Source of the DNA: Anaerolineales bacterium
Lineage (GTDB): Bacteria > Chloroflexota > Anaerolineae > Anaerolineales > Villigracilaceae
NCBI GenBank assembly: GCA_014860805.1
Contig: JACZJB010000206.1
Location: forward strand, 1 to 64,000
Reading direction: 5' to 3'
DNA: 64,000 nucleotides
The notes beneath the pieces are model-generated. The model saw nothing but the letters and a program-made list of their open reading frames with translations. It was not told where the DNA came from and searched no databases. The position numbers and the translations under genes are program-made. Below are positions 8,646 to 17,005 of the stretch, one piece after another (the first letter of the stretch is position 1; every line of letters begins with the position of its first letter).

Positions 8646-9525
8646 TTTTTCCTTTATCTAAATATTTCGAGCGATACGCTTCCTGATAATGAAATTCGAA
8701 CTCAGGTTTTTTTCCAGTCTTAGTCAGGTTCTCCCAGCCGACTCGAATCAGGCCGAGCAGGGGAGTCCATGATTTGAATAATTTAACTTCGGTAAATTCT
8801 TTGTGATTGCCTGCTACCGTTTTTACCAATTTGTCCGAAGCATATTTGGCTGGCTGGCTGAGAAAGCGTAATACAAAACCGAAATTCTTCAACATTTCTT
8901 TTCCGCGCTCGCCGACCACGATTGGGCTGGTGAGCATGTCGGTGGTCATCATGCCTGGGCTGAATCCCAAAATTTGTATGCCGCTGCCTTTGAGTTCAAC
9001 TGCCAGACTGCGCGTGAAAGATGTGATCCACGCTTTGGTTGCGCCGTAGAGGCCGGTAGGGGATGCAGGGCGCAGAAAACTTCCGTTGCCGTAAATATTG
9101 ATCAGCATCCCTTGTTTGCGCGGGAGCATGTAATGCGTGATGGCTTGTGTACAGCGTAACACGCCGAGATCGTTTGACATGAACATATCCAATGCGTCCT
9201 GTGGATTCATATCCAGCATCATGCCCGCGGCGTTTGAATAGCCCGCGTTGTTGATCCAGATATCGATGCGGTCAAATTTCTGGATGACGTCCTCGACCAA
9301 TTTGTAGATTTGTTCTTCTTCTCGGACATCCATCACAAACCCGCTCACTCGCCCTTTGAGTTGGAGCGTGGCCAATGCGGCATCCACTGCCTGTTGGCTT
9401 CTTCCAGTCACAGCGACGATGGCTCCTGCTTCAAGCATAGATTCGGCGATGGCGTAGCCAAATCCGCGAGTGGAACCTGTCACTACAACGATCTTGTCTT
9501 TAATTTTTGACATGTAATTTCTCAT
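8638..9525 (-). CDS. Short-chain dehydrogenase/reductase (classical SDR)
   Basis: 295 residues. The Rossmann motif TGSTRGFG (TGxxxGxG) lies near the N-terminus, NNAG-like INNAGYS follows, and the catalytic YxxxK is YGATK. Family length is about 250; the C-terminal extra 40 residues are basic and hydrophilic. It is an NAD(P)-dependent oxidoreductase of unknown substrate, and a carotenoid or lipid ketone/alcohol is possible by context. Two starts are close: ATG 9525 and ATG 9513, both with weak GAGAA-type sites. The 241 bp upstream (9526-9766) hold no gene and only a weak possible promoter, so it may be read through from the carH operon. Confidence 0.88.
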   Translation of the reverse strand: MRNYMSKIKDKIVVVTGSTRGFGYAIAESMLEAGAIVAVTGRSQQAVDAALATLQLKGRVSGFVMDVREEEQIYKLVEDVIQKFDRIDIWINNAGYSNAAGMMLDMNPQDALDMFMSNDLGVLRCTQAITHYMLPRKQGMLINIYGNGSFLRPASPTGLYGATKAWITSFTRSLAVELKGSGIQILGFSPGMMTTDMLTSPIVVGERGKEMLKNFGFVLRFLSQPAKYASDKLVKTVAGNHKEFTEVKLFKSWTPLLGLIRVGWENLTKTGKKPEFEFHYQEAYRSKYLDKGKNG

Positions 9526-9766
9526 TCATTGTTCTCAGCAAGCCGAAAAATTTCTCATTTGCTGGAATATCGCTTGCCTCATGCCCGTAGCGGACATAGC
9601 ATGCCTTGTTTATCTATGGCAACTTACTTGCGCGGATAAGAGCAATTTGACAAAAAGGGGAGGTCGTAGCGATCCATTGCCAGCCTTGCAGAACAAGGCG
9701 GCAGAAAGCCGATTAATAGCAAAACAGGAAATGCACTCACTTCATTGCAAAGACCAGCGTGCTGAC

Positions 9767-10336
9767 TTAAATTTTTCCCTGATATTCCGGTGCGATGGGT
9801 TCGGAAATTTGTGTTGGGAACATCTGGTGCAAGAGGGAGATGATTTGGAAGGCGGTTTCAGATCCAAAGGTGAAGAAGCCTTCATACAGGCGCTGATCGT
9901 CATCTGGGTCAATTTCTTCAGCGAGCAGGGTGGCGTAAATGCCTGCTCCGTAGGCAACTACGAACCAGTACCGTTCAAGGGGCGTGCCGCTTGTGTCAAT
10001 GCCTATGGTGCGCGGCAATTTTGGAAGAGGTGCGTCCGGGACACCATACAGCCACAGTCCATTGGATGAAACCGCCACTTTTTTATACTGATCCAACTGC
10101 TCGTCGATGCGTGAAAAATATTGAAAGGAAACATGAGAGTCTGCGACTCCGGGAGTTTCGATAACAGAGTTTTCGATCAAGCGGCTGATTGAGATCATGC
10201 TTTTCACGGAAAAGATATAACGGAAGTTGGAGCTTTGCAGGTCTTTTGGTTTGAGCCTACTTAAATATTTTTCTGTTCGCGGAGGAAACAGGGGCAATAG
10301 TTTGTGATAGAAAGTTGAAAGAATGTCGTTTGCCAC
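9767..10336 (-). CDS. DICT-domain sensory protein (PF10069-like)
   Basis: 189 residues, soluble. The central part (LWLYGVPDAPLPKLP, then TIGIDTSGTPLERYWFVVAYG) resembles the DICT domain, which is found alone or next to GGDEF, HD-GYP and two-component modules in light- or stress-sensing bacteria. Start is GTG, 2 nt after the stop of the CarH-like gene, with AAGGA about 11 nt upstream, so it is surely in that operon. Coupling to a B12 photoreceptor suggests it modulates or reports on the same light signal. The domain call is from memory of the family pattern and is moderate. Confidence 0.6.
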   Translation of the reverse strand: MANDILSTFYHKLLPLFPPRTEKYLSRLKPKDLQSSNFRYIFSVKSMISISRLIENSVIETPGVADSHVSFQYFSRIDEQLDQYKKVAVSSNGLWLYGVPDAPLPKLPRTIGIDTSGTPLERYWFVVAYGAGIYATLLAEEIDPDDDQRLYEGFFTFGSETAFQIISLLHQMFPTQISEPIAPEYQGKI

Positions 10337-10338
10337 GG

Positions 10339-11655
10339 TTAGGTAATCCTTGCCTGTTCGTTCAACCAGGTTTTGATGGGAGAGCCCGAGCCATTAATGT
10401 GTTCATCTACGGCGCGGGAGTAATTGTTCATGAAGTTCGTTAATTCCTGCGGGGGCCTCTGATGGAACTGGAGCAGCACTTTCAGCCATTCCATTTCATT
10501 TGTTACGTGTTCCATGTCTCCGAATTGCAGGGCTGCGATGATGTTGTCACCCAGAAAATGGATGCCGGTGTTGAGTTGTTCCGGATCAATCGAAAGAGGC
10601 TGTACCAATTCTTTAAGGGTGTTTTCAATGTACGTGCGGCGTGAACTGAATGCCTGTAAGGCGGTCGTATATTTCTGTGGAACCGCTTTTGTATCTTTTA
10701 CATTTCCCTTAACTTTTAGTAATTTCTCAACCTGGTCAATGGAAGAATCCACAGCGTTGCCGAGATAATAGCCCGGGATGTGGTTTGTGAGGGTGGGCCG
10801 CAGGGTAAAGATGCGTCCCCCGTAGCCGATGGGAATGTTCAAGCCCGAAAGAGAGAAAGCGGTTGTTTGCAAAGCCGCTGCGCTGATCAGCGATTGCGCA
10901 ACCAGGAGCACCAGGTTCGCTTTTACTTTTGAGACGGTTTCTTCAAAACGTTCCGCTGGAACATTGGCGCCGAGGTAGATCACGTTCAGTCCGCGGCGGC
11001 GCAGAAGCAGCGAAAGCATCAGGGGCGTGAACGTGTGCCACTCTCCGGGCGGGCAGCCTACCAAAACTGTCTGCGGGCGGGTGGGGATAGGTGAGGCGCT
11101 TAGCAACGCGTCGAGTCGTCGCATGGCCAGACCTGACGCGAAATGCTCCTGCTGAACCGATGCACGGTTTTCATACCAAAGACCGCCGATCTCCGACATG
11201 CCTTTTTGCAGGACGTCCATGCAGACCGATTCTACGGAGAACATGGAAAAGGCTTTGTTGAGCGCCTGCTCGGCATTTGTTTCGTTGAAGCTTATGCAGG
11301 CGTTGATCCATTGTGCGCGAATCGTATCAAGGGTGGTGTCTGGGGCGGCGTTGGCAGAAGTCGTTTGGGCAGAGGCAAAACTTGAAGATGTGTAACCAGC
11401 CAGCGGGTCCAGACCGGAAGCGAGGTGTTCATTCCACAGATCCACAGCCCGCGAGATGGAGAGTCCCTCTGCCTGCCGTGCGATCAGCCATTTGATGGTC
11501 TCGATATCATATTGCGAATACAAACGGTGCCCGCCTGCACTGCGGTTTGGCGTGGGTAATCCGTAGCGGCGTTCCCAGGCGCGCAGGGTGTCGGCGGCGA
11601 GACCGGTTTCAAGTAAGACGGCTTTTAAGTTGAAGGCAGGGGATTTACTGAACAT
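10339..11655 (-). CDS. carH: MerR-type, B12-binding light-responsive repressor (CarH/LitR-like)
   Basis: 438 residues. N-terminal MerR winged helix: RAWERRYGLPTPNRSAGGHR near residues 25-44. A helix bundle follows with the CarH signature W-x9-E-H (Trp160, Glu170, His171), which caps adenosylcobalamin. The Rossmann B12 domain has GEWHTF, giving a lower-ligand His207 in an E-x-H context; the usual Gly of ExHxxG is Thr. About 110 extra C-terminal residues have no obvious counterpart in Thermus CarH. Known relatives hold carotenoid promoters shut in the dark as tetramers and release DNA when light breaks the Co-C bond. It lies 9 nt downstream of crtI, so it would repress its own operon. The light role is strongly suggested, not shown. 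Confidence 0.9.
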   Translation of the reverse strand: MFSKSPAFNLKAVLLETGLAADTLRAWERRYGLPTPNRSAGGHRLYSQYDIETIKWLIARQAEGLSISRAVDLWNEHLASGLDPLAGYTSSSFASAQTTSANAAPDTTLDTIRAQWINACISFNETNAEQALNKAFSMFSVESVCMDVLQKGMSEIGGLWYENRASVQQEHFASGLAMRRLDALLSASPIPTRPQTVLVGCPPGEWHTFTPLMLSLLLRRRGLNVIYLGANVPAERFEETVSKVKANLVLLVAQSLISAAALQTTAFSLSGLNIPIGYGGRIFTLRPTLTNHIPGYYLGNAVDSSIDQVEKLLKVKGNVKDTKAVPQKYTTALQAFSSRRTYIENTLKELVQPLSIDPEQLNTGIHFLGDNIIAALQFGDMEHVTNEMEWLKVLLQFHQRPPQELTNFMNNYSRAVDEHINGSGSPIKTWLNEQARIT

Positions 11656-11664
11656 AAAATATCC

Positions 11665-13200
11665 TTAGGCTGGGGTTAAGGTGGGGTTGACCACCTTTTG
11701 CACAGCTATTGTACCTTCTTCTTTAAGGATTCGCTCGGTTGTCAGGCGGGCGGAGAGCAAAACGATGGGCAGACCTGTGCCAGGGTGGGTGGATGCGCCC
11801 GCGAAGTACAGGTTCTTGTATTGCTTGTGGCGATTGTGCGGACGCAGATAGCCGACCTGCCAGAAGTTGTGACTCAGCCCGAAAGCCGCCCCATTTACCA
11901 GATTGAAACGTTCTTTCCACACTTTGGGCTGGTACACCATCTCAAACTTGATGTTCTGCTCGAGGTCGGTTGCTCCTAATTCATTCGCGAGACGGGTGAG
12001 CACGGTCTGGCGGGCACGCTTGACCATCGCATCCCAATCTTGTTCGCTGCGTGCATCAAGATGACCGACGGGCACCAAAACATAAAGCGTGTCCTGTCCG
12101 TTGGGTCCTGCAGCGGGATCTGTGCGCTTCGGCGCGTGGACGTAGAAGGACGGCACGTCAGGCAGAGTGTGGTCATTGAATATCTGATCGAAGGATGCCT
12201 TGTAATCGCCGCCGAGGAAAACATTGTGATGCGCGATCTGCGGATATTCCTTCTTTGTTCCCCAATAAAACATAATGGTGGAGCAGGTATAGAGTTTTTC
12301 TTCCACAAGCTTTTTTGCTTCGGCACGGTCAGGCAGCAGTTGGTCGTAAATATACGGAAGGTCTGCATTGCCGACAAAAATATCTGCCGTGTAGGTCTTG
12401 CCGTCTTCTGTGATCACGCTTTCCACTTTGGATTTACCCGTGTTGATCTTCTTCACCGGGGCGTTGTAAATAAAAGTCACGCCGTGTTTTTCAGCGACTT
12501 TGGTAAGCGCCTGAATGCCGGCGTACATCCCGCCCATGGGATACCAAACCCCTTCAGCCAATTCCGTGTATTGCAGCAGAGAGTAAGTGGCTGGGGCATC
12601 GTAGGGACTTAATCCCAGATACATATTTTGGAAGGTGAAGGCAGCTTTCAAGCGTTCGTCTTTGAAGAAGCGGCTGGTGTTCTTGTAATGTTTGCCTAAT
12701 GCCTTTAATTGAAAGATGAGCGGCAGGTTGGACAGGCTGAAATATTCGAAGATGTTGAAAAAATTTCTACCCACGAATTTCTCGAGCGAAACTTTGTAGT
12801 GTTTGCTGCCCTCTGCAATGTAATTCAGAAACCCTGTAAAAGCGGTCTTTTCCACTTTCTCAAGCTGGGTCTGCATTTTGCCAATGTCGGAAGTCAGTTC
12901 CAATTCCAAGCCATCATCAAAGCGGACTTTGTATGTCGGGTCAATGCGGCGCAGGTCGAGGTGGTCGCTCATCTTTTCGCCGAGTGCTGCGAAGGTTTCT
13001 TCCCAAACTTCGGGCATCAGAAACAGGGTAGGGCCAATGTCGAAGCGGTGTCCATCGCGGATAATCTGGTTGCAGCGCCCGCCCGGAGTCTCGTTCTTTT
13101 CCAGCACGGTTACTTCATATCCATTTTTAGCAAGTCGGGCAGCGGTTGCGATTCCGCCGATTCCTGCGCCGATCACTACGGCGGTTTGTCTTTTAGTCAT
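11665..13200 (-). CDS. crtI: Phytoene desaturase (CrtI-type)
   Basis: 511 residues. The N-terminal FAD site is VVIGAGIGGIATAARLAKNG, followed by the GGRCNQIIRDGHRFDIGPTL region typical of CrtI. The C-terminus has the family signature (YFAGASTHPGTGLPIVLLSA). It desaturates 15-cis-phytoene, probably to all-trans-lycopene, the substrate for the cyclase at 2805. The number of desaturation steps cannot be read from sequence. It has an AAGGAG site about 10 nt before the ATG. The promoter (-35 at 13272-13277, -10 at 13250-13255) shares an inverted repeat with the divergent crtB promoter. First gene of the crtI-carH-DICT operon. Confidence 0.95.
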   Translation of the reverse strand: MTKRQTAVVIGAGIGGIATAARLAKNGYEVTVLEKNETPGGRCNQIIRDGHRFDIGPTLFLMPEVWEETFAALGEKMSDHLDLRRIDPTYKVRFDDGLELELTSDIGKMQTQLEKVEKTAFTGFLNYIAEGSKHYKVSLEKFVGRNFFNIFEYFSLSNLPLIFQLKALGKHYKNTSRFFKDERLKAAFTFQNMYLGLSPYDAPATYSLLQYTELAEGVWYPMGGMYAGIQALTKVAEKHGVTFIYNAPVKKINTGKSKVESVITEDGKTYTADIFVGNADLPYIYDQLLPDRAEAKKLVEEKLYTCSTIMFYWGTKKEYPQIAHHNVFLGGDYKASFDQIFNDHTLPDVPSFYVHAPKRTDPAAGPNGQDTLYVLVPVGHLDARSEQDWDAMVKRARQTVLTRLANELGATDLEQNIKFEMVYQPKVWKERFNLVNGAAFGLSHNFWQVGYLRPHNRHKQYKNLYFAGASTHPGTGLPIVLLSARLTTERILKEEGTIAVQKVVNPTLTPA

Positions 13201-13249
13201 TATTTGTTTCTCCTTGAGTTTTCACAGGCAAATCACATTTCTGAAATCT

Positions 13250-13277
13250 ATTCTACCTCTTGTCTATTATTTGTCAA
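13250..13277 (-). promoter_or_regulatory. crtI operon promoter
   Basis: Read on the minus strand: -35 TTGACA (13277-13272), 16-bp spacer, -10 TAGAAT (13255-13250). The -35 box lies in the left arm of the inverted repeat at 13270-13311, so a protein bound there would block RNA polymerase. Confidence 0.75.
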
Positions 13278-13311
13278 GGTTTATTGTATATCTTTGCAAA
13301 ACCTTGACAAA
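13270..13311. promoter_or_regulatory. Inverted repeat between crtI and crtB, candidate CarH operator
   Basis: Perfect 13-bp arms, 13270-13282 and 13299-13311, with a 16-bp AT-rich spacer. The right arm contains AAACCTTGACAA. Each arm contains the -35 hexamer of the promoter that points outward from it, so one tetramer could control both genes. CarH proteins are known to cover -35 regions of carotenoid promoters; binding here is inferred. Confidence 0.75.
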
Positions 13312-13331
13312 CTGGATAAATCCTGTAAAAT
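13304..13331 (+). promoter_or_regulatory. crtB promoter
   Basis: -35 TTGACA (13304-13309), 16-bp spacer, -10 TAAAAT (13326-13331). This mirrors the crtI promoter in -35 sequence and spacing. The expected start gives a 5' UTR of about 45 nt ending in an AGGAG ribosome site. Confidence 0.75.
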
Positions 13332-13384
13332 TTCAACTATTGATTTCGAACTACTTTTGAAAGGTTCAAAGAGGAGAAGATACG

Positions 13385-14332
13385 ATGCAAGCACACGCCA
13401 ATTGGGAGCACCACTTACTTGATCTAGCCGGGCACATTCCCCATCCGTCCACGCGACCATTTTTTTCGTACTGGGCTGGCGACGACTCGCTGCGCAAAGC
13501 CTACAAACAAGCCGAAGTCATTACCGCTGAGCACAGCAAATCCTTCCATGTTGCGTCAGGCTTGCTTCCCGAAGAAAAACGTTCCGCAGTCCGCGCCTTG
13601 TATGCCTTCTGCCGCACCGTGGACGATATTGTAGATGAGGTCGAATTCAAAAAAGACCGCGACTTTGAATTGGATTACTGGCGAAACATTGTTCAAACCG
13701 CTTCTTCCTCCGCCGACGATTTGGTCGCTGCCGCATGGGCTGATACCCTCACCCGATACCATATCCCGCGCCATTACGCCCTGCAACTGATCGACGGCGT
13801 GGCGCGAGACCTTTCTCAAACGCGTTACCAAACTTTTGATGACCTCGCCACATACTGTTATGGAGTCGCATCCACAGTTGGCTTAATGAGCATGTATATC
13901 GTTGGCTTCAAAAGCCAGGATGCCGTGAAGTACGCCATCAAACTCGGCGTGGCTTTGCAAATGACCAACATCCTGCGTGATGTGGGGGAGGATTACCGCA
14001 ACGGGCGTTTGTACCTGCCGCGCGAAGAACTCATCCAGTACGGCATCCGCGAGCAGGACATTGCCGAAGGACGAGTATCCGATAACTGGCGGCAATTCAT
14101 GCGCTTCCAAATCGAGCGCACCCGCCAGCTTTACAAAGAATCATGGGCTGGCGTGAAAATGCTTGAACGTGAAGGACAGCTAGCCGTTGGCGCCGCGTCC
14201 ACGTTTTACAGCGGTATTTTGGATGATATCGAAAAGCATGATTACAACGTCTTCACCCGCCGCGCCTCTCTAAGCACATGGGGCAAGGTGAGCCGAATTC
14301 CAGGCTTGTGGATGAAGGTCCGTTCGTTATAA
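13385..14332 (+). CDS. crtB: Phytoene synthase (squalene/phytoene synthase family)
   Basis: 315 residues. Two Asp-rich Mg-diphosphate sites are visible: CRTVDDIVDEV near residue 78 and TNILRDVGEDYRNGRLYLP near residue 195, the usual CrtB pattern. It condenses two geranylgeranyl diphosphates into phytoene, the first committed step of carotenoid synthesis. The N-terminal 35 residues form an extension before the catalytic core. An AGGAG site lies before the ATG. Divergent from crtI with a shared operator. No geranylgeranyl diphosphate synthase is present in the window, so the precursor gene is elsewhere. Confidence 0.95.
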   Translation: MQAHANWEHHLLDLAGHIPHPSTRPFFSYWAGDDSLRKAYKQAEVITAEHSKSFHVASGLLPEEKRSAVRALYAFCRTVDDIVDEVEFKKDRDFELDYWRNIVQTASSSADDLVAAAWADTLTRYHIPRHYALQLIDGVARDLSQTRYQTFDDLATYCYGVASTVGLMSMYIVGFKSQDAVKYAIKLGVALQMTNILRDVGEDYRNGRLYLPREELIQYGIREQDIAEGRVSDNWRQFMRFQIERTRQLYKESWAGVKMLEREGQLAVGAASTFYSGILDDIEKHDYNVFTRRASLSTWGKVSRIPGLWMKVRSL

Positions 14333-14383
14333 GAAAAAACAGTAGAGAGGCTCTTCCAGCGGGAGAGGGGTTTAAAGGATTGT

Positions 14384-14417
14384 CCATACGGGATATTCAT
14401 ATGAATATCCCGTATGG
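14384..14417. repeat. Perfect 34-bp palindrome between crtB and GDSL lipoprotein genes
   Basis: Two exact 17-nt arms with no spacer, centred between 14400 and 14401 (centre TCATATGA). It is followed by TTTAAAAT and, 5 nt later, the next gene's ATG. As RNA it would form a strong hairpin, but the U-run is poor. As DNA it could be a dimeric operator over a promoter whose -10 is TAAAAT (14420-14425). Terminator and operator are both possible. Confidence 0.7.
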
Positions 14418-14430
14418 TTTAAAATAAAGA

Positions 14431-15114
14431 ATGTCAAACTTCAGAAAAATTTTTGCGTCCCTTGCTTTATTACTTCTCGTCTCCTGTGGAGGTCCTGTGG
14501 CTGCACCTGCGTCATCGAATCAAACGTATCGTTATCTTGCTTTGGGTGATTCCTATACCATCGGCGAAAGCGTGGCAGAAGATGAACGCTGGCCCAATCA
14601 GCTGGCAACATTTATGGATTCTAGGAACATTGATGTCACCATTATTGCCCGCACAGGCTGGACCACGAGCGAGCTTTGGCAGGGAATCCAGGCCGCAGAT
14701 CCGCAAGGGACATACGACATGGTCTCTCTGCTGATCGGCGTCAACAATCAATACCGCGGATATGATATCGATGAATATCGCGAGGAATTTCGCTTTTTGC
14801 TGGGGAAAGCCATTGAGTTTGTGGGCGGGAAGCCTGAACATGTATTTGTGCTGTCCATTCCAGATTGGGGCGTTACACCTTTTGCCGCAGGCCGGGATCG
14901 CGGGCTGATTTCGAGCGAGATCGACGCATTTAATGCTGTTAATCTGGAAGAAGCTAAAAAAGCAAATGTTAACTATGTAGATGTCACGCCAATATCACGC
15001 GGAGCGGTAAACGATCCTTCATTGATAGCGGCAGATGGATTACATCCGTCTGGGAAAATGTACACGGAATGGGCAAAGCTGTCATTGCCGATAGCCCTTG
15101 GGATACTGGAGTAA
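14431..15114 (+). CDS. SGNH/GDSL hydrolase, predicted lipoprotein
   Basis: 227 residues. A lipoprotein signal ends in the lipobox LVSC (Cys19), so the enzyme should be anchored outside the membrane. SGNH blocks: ALGDSYTIGE (nucleophile Ser), Gly in block II, GVNNQYRG (block III Asn) and DGLHPSGK (catalytic Asp/His). It would hydrolyse an ester or acetyl group of an unknown extracellular lipid or glycan. No Shine-Dalgarno site is seen. TAAAAT lies 5 nt upstream of the ATG, so the mRNA may be leaderless. No functional link with the neighbouring carotenoid genes is evident. Confidence 0.85.
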   Translation: MSNFRKIFASLALLLLVSCGGPVAAPASSNQTYRYLALGDSYTIGESVAEDERWPNQLATFMDSRNIDVTIIARTGWTTSELWQGIQAADPQGTYDMVSLLIGVNNQYRGYDIDEYREEFRFLLGKAIEFVGGKPEHVFVLSIPDWGVTPFAAGRDRGLISSEIDAFNAVNLEEAKKANVNYVDVTPISRGAVNDPSLIAADGLHPSGKMYTEWAKLSLPIALGILE

Positions 15115-15145
15115 AATGAAGGCATAAATTCAAACGGAGAAATGT

Positions 15146-15553
15146 ATGCCCACGATCAAAGCCGTAAATCACGTAGCTGTTGTAGTAGATGATATGGGAA
15201 AATCCCTCAAATTCTGGCGGGACGCATTGGGGATTCAACTTCATGAACTGCGTGATGTCCCCGCCGAGAAATCGCAGGTGGCTTTCTTGCCCATTGCAGG
15301 CGCCGAGGTTGAGTTGGTCATGCCGACCACGGATGACTCTGGTATTGCCAAGTATCTTGCCAAACGCGGCCCTGGTATGCACCACCTCTGCCTGGAAGTG
15401 GACGATATCAATGGAATGATGTCTCAATTAAAAGCAAAAGATATTCGGCTGATCAATGAAGAACCCCGCTTTGCTGCGGATGGAAAAAAATATGCTTTCA
15501 TTCATCCAGAGTCGACGGGCGGGGTGTTGGTTGAGCTGTATCAGCTTGCTTAA
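15146..15553 (+). CDS. mce: Methylmalonyl-CoA epimerase (VOC superfamily)
   Basis: 135 residues, the normal size. Metal ligands of the glyoxalase/VOC fold appear as NHVAVVVDD (His near residue 9), HHLCLEVDD (His near residue 78) and a C-terminal GVLVELYQ (Glu). This order and the PGMHHLCLEV block match methylmalonyl-CoA epimerase, which interconverts (S)- and (R)-methylmalonyl-CoA in propionate metabolism before a B12 mutase. The mutase is not in the window. Good AACGGAG ribosome site. It lies 9 nt before tilS, so the two are probably co-transcribed. Another VOC lyase is a less likely alternative. Confidence 0.85.
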   Translation: MPTIKAVNHVAVVVDDMGKSLKFWRDALGIQLHELRDVPAEKSQVAFLPIAGAEVELVMPTTDDSGIAKYLAKRGPGMHHLCLEVDDINGMMSQLKAKDIRLINEEPRFAADGKKYAFIHPESTGGVLVELYQLA

Positions 15554-15562
15554 TAATTAGCA

Positions 15563-17005
15563 ATGCCAGAGAATATTGACGACATCCTGAAAAATGAATG
15601 TGGCCTTTTAAAAGACCGCCCCGTTGTTGTGGGGGTTTCCGGCGGACCGGACAGCCTGTGCTTGATGGAGACCTTGCGCAAGGCGGGATATCCCGTCATT
15701 GTTGCTTATTTCGATCATCAGCTTCGTCCCGAGTCAGCGGCGGATGCGCGCATGGTGGAGAAAACCGCCAATCGTTTAATGCTCGCCTGCTATTTGGATG
15801 GCGCTGATGTGCGCGCTCATGCCGAGGGAAAGAAACTTTCCATTGAAGAAGCCGCTCGAAACTTGCGTTACAGGTTTTTGTTCAACCTTGCCCGCCGCTA
15901 CAATGCCCAGGCAGTAGCTGTTGGGCATACGGCAGATGATCAAGTAGAGACCGTATTGATGCACTTTCTGCGCGGCAGCGGCATTGCCGGCTTGAAGGGT
16001 ATGTCTTACCGATCCGTCATCCCTGTTTTTGATCCGGAGATTCCTGTTGTCCGTCCCCTTTTGGATATGTGGCGCGAAGAAACCGTTGTCTATTGCGCGG
16101 TCAATGGGCTGCGTCCGCATTATGACTCAAGCAACGATTCATTGAATTTCCAGCGGAACCGTATCCGGCATATCTTAATCCCCAATCTTGAAACATATAA
16201 TCCAAAATTCCGTACCGCTGTGCTGCGCATGTCACAATCGCTAAAAGGCGATTACACATTCGTGATGGAAACGCTTGAGACTGCGTGGAAGCAGACGGTT
16301 CTTACTGTGGATAAGGAATCCGTCACTTTTGATTTTTCTCTGCTCTCGAACTGCTCGCTCGGACTCCAGCGCAATCTGGTCAAACACGCCATGCAAATGC
16401 TTCGCCCCGGCATAGATGTCACGTTCTCCGTGTTGGAGCGGGCGACAAACTTAATTAAACAAGGCGCTTTATCTTCACGCGTTGATTTGAAGGCTGGTCT
16501 GCGTATGTTCCGCGAGTCAGATTTGATTTATATCAGTACCCTGGATGCTGAATTGCCTTTTGACCTGTGGCCCCAGATGCCGGGCGACCTTCCCGTTCCC
16601 ATTACACCTCCTCAGCAGGTTGCGCTCGCCGGCGGTTGGAAGATCGGTTGTGAACGCTGGCATCTTCCGATATTAGCCAGGGAGCAAGCTGAACGAAACG
16701 ATGACCAATTCCAGGTCTGGTTGGATGCGGAGCGTTTGCCGGATACGCTTCATCTGCGGTCACGTCATCAAGGCGACCATTTCGCGCCGCTGGGGATGGG
16801 CGGACATTCGCAGAAGCTTTCCGATTTTTTTGTGAACGAGAAGGTGCCGCATCGTGCGCGCGAACACTGGCCCTTATTATGTGCCGGTGATGAAATTATT
16901 TGGGTTCCGGGTTATCGTCCCGCGCATCCTTATCGGTTAACCGACACAACACGAAAGGTTTTTTATCTTTCTGTTCTCCGCCCGTCTGAAAAAGGTTCAG
17001 AATAA
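15563..17005 (+). CDS. tilS: tRNA(Ile)-lysidine synthase
   Basis: 480 residues. The PP-loop ATP site is VVGVSGGPDSL near residue 23, followed by YFDHQLRPES and GHTADDQVETVLM, all diagnostic of TilS. The central all-alpha domain and the C-terminal TilS domain (ending near LSDFFVNEKVP) are present, so it is the long, full-length form. It ligates lysine to C34 of the CAU anticodon tRNA(Ile), changing its decoding from AUG to AUA; essential in most bacteria. It follows mce by 9 nt and ends inside a bidirectional terminator. Confidence 0.95.
   Translation: MPENIDDILKNECGLLKDRPVVVGVSGGPDSLCLMETLRKAGYPVIVAYFDHQLRPESAADARMVEKTANRLMLACYLDGADVRAHAEGKKLSIEEAARNLRYRFLFNLARRYNAQAVAVGHTADDQVETVLMHFLRGSGIAGLKGMSYRSVIPVFDPEIPVVRPLLDMWREETVVYCAVNGLRPHYDSSNDSLNFQRNRIRHILIPNLETYNPKFRTAVLRMSQSLKGDYTFVMETLETAWKQTVLTVDKESVTFDFSLLSNCSLGLQRNLVKHAMQMLRPGIDVTFSVLERATNLIKQGALSSRVDLKAGLRMFRESDLIYISTLDAELPFDLWPQMPGDLPVPITPPQQVALAGGWKIGCERWHLPILAREQAERNDDQFQVWLDAERLPDTLHLRSRHQGDHFAPLGMGGHSQKLSDFFVNEKVPHRAREHWPLLCAGDEIIWVPGYRPAHPYRLTDTTRKVFYLSVLRPSEKGSE

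Noticed and set aside
9581-10069. 162-codon plus-strand ORF across the 9526-9766 gap and into the DICT gene
   Set aside because: Mostly antisense to the DICT gene, has no ribosome site and no recognisable protein features.
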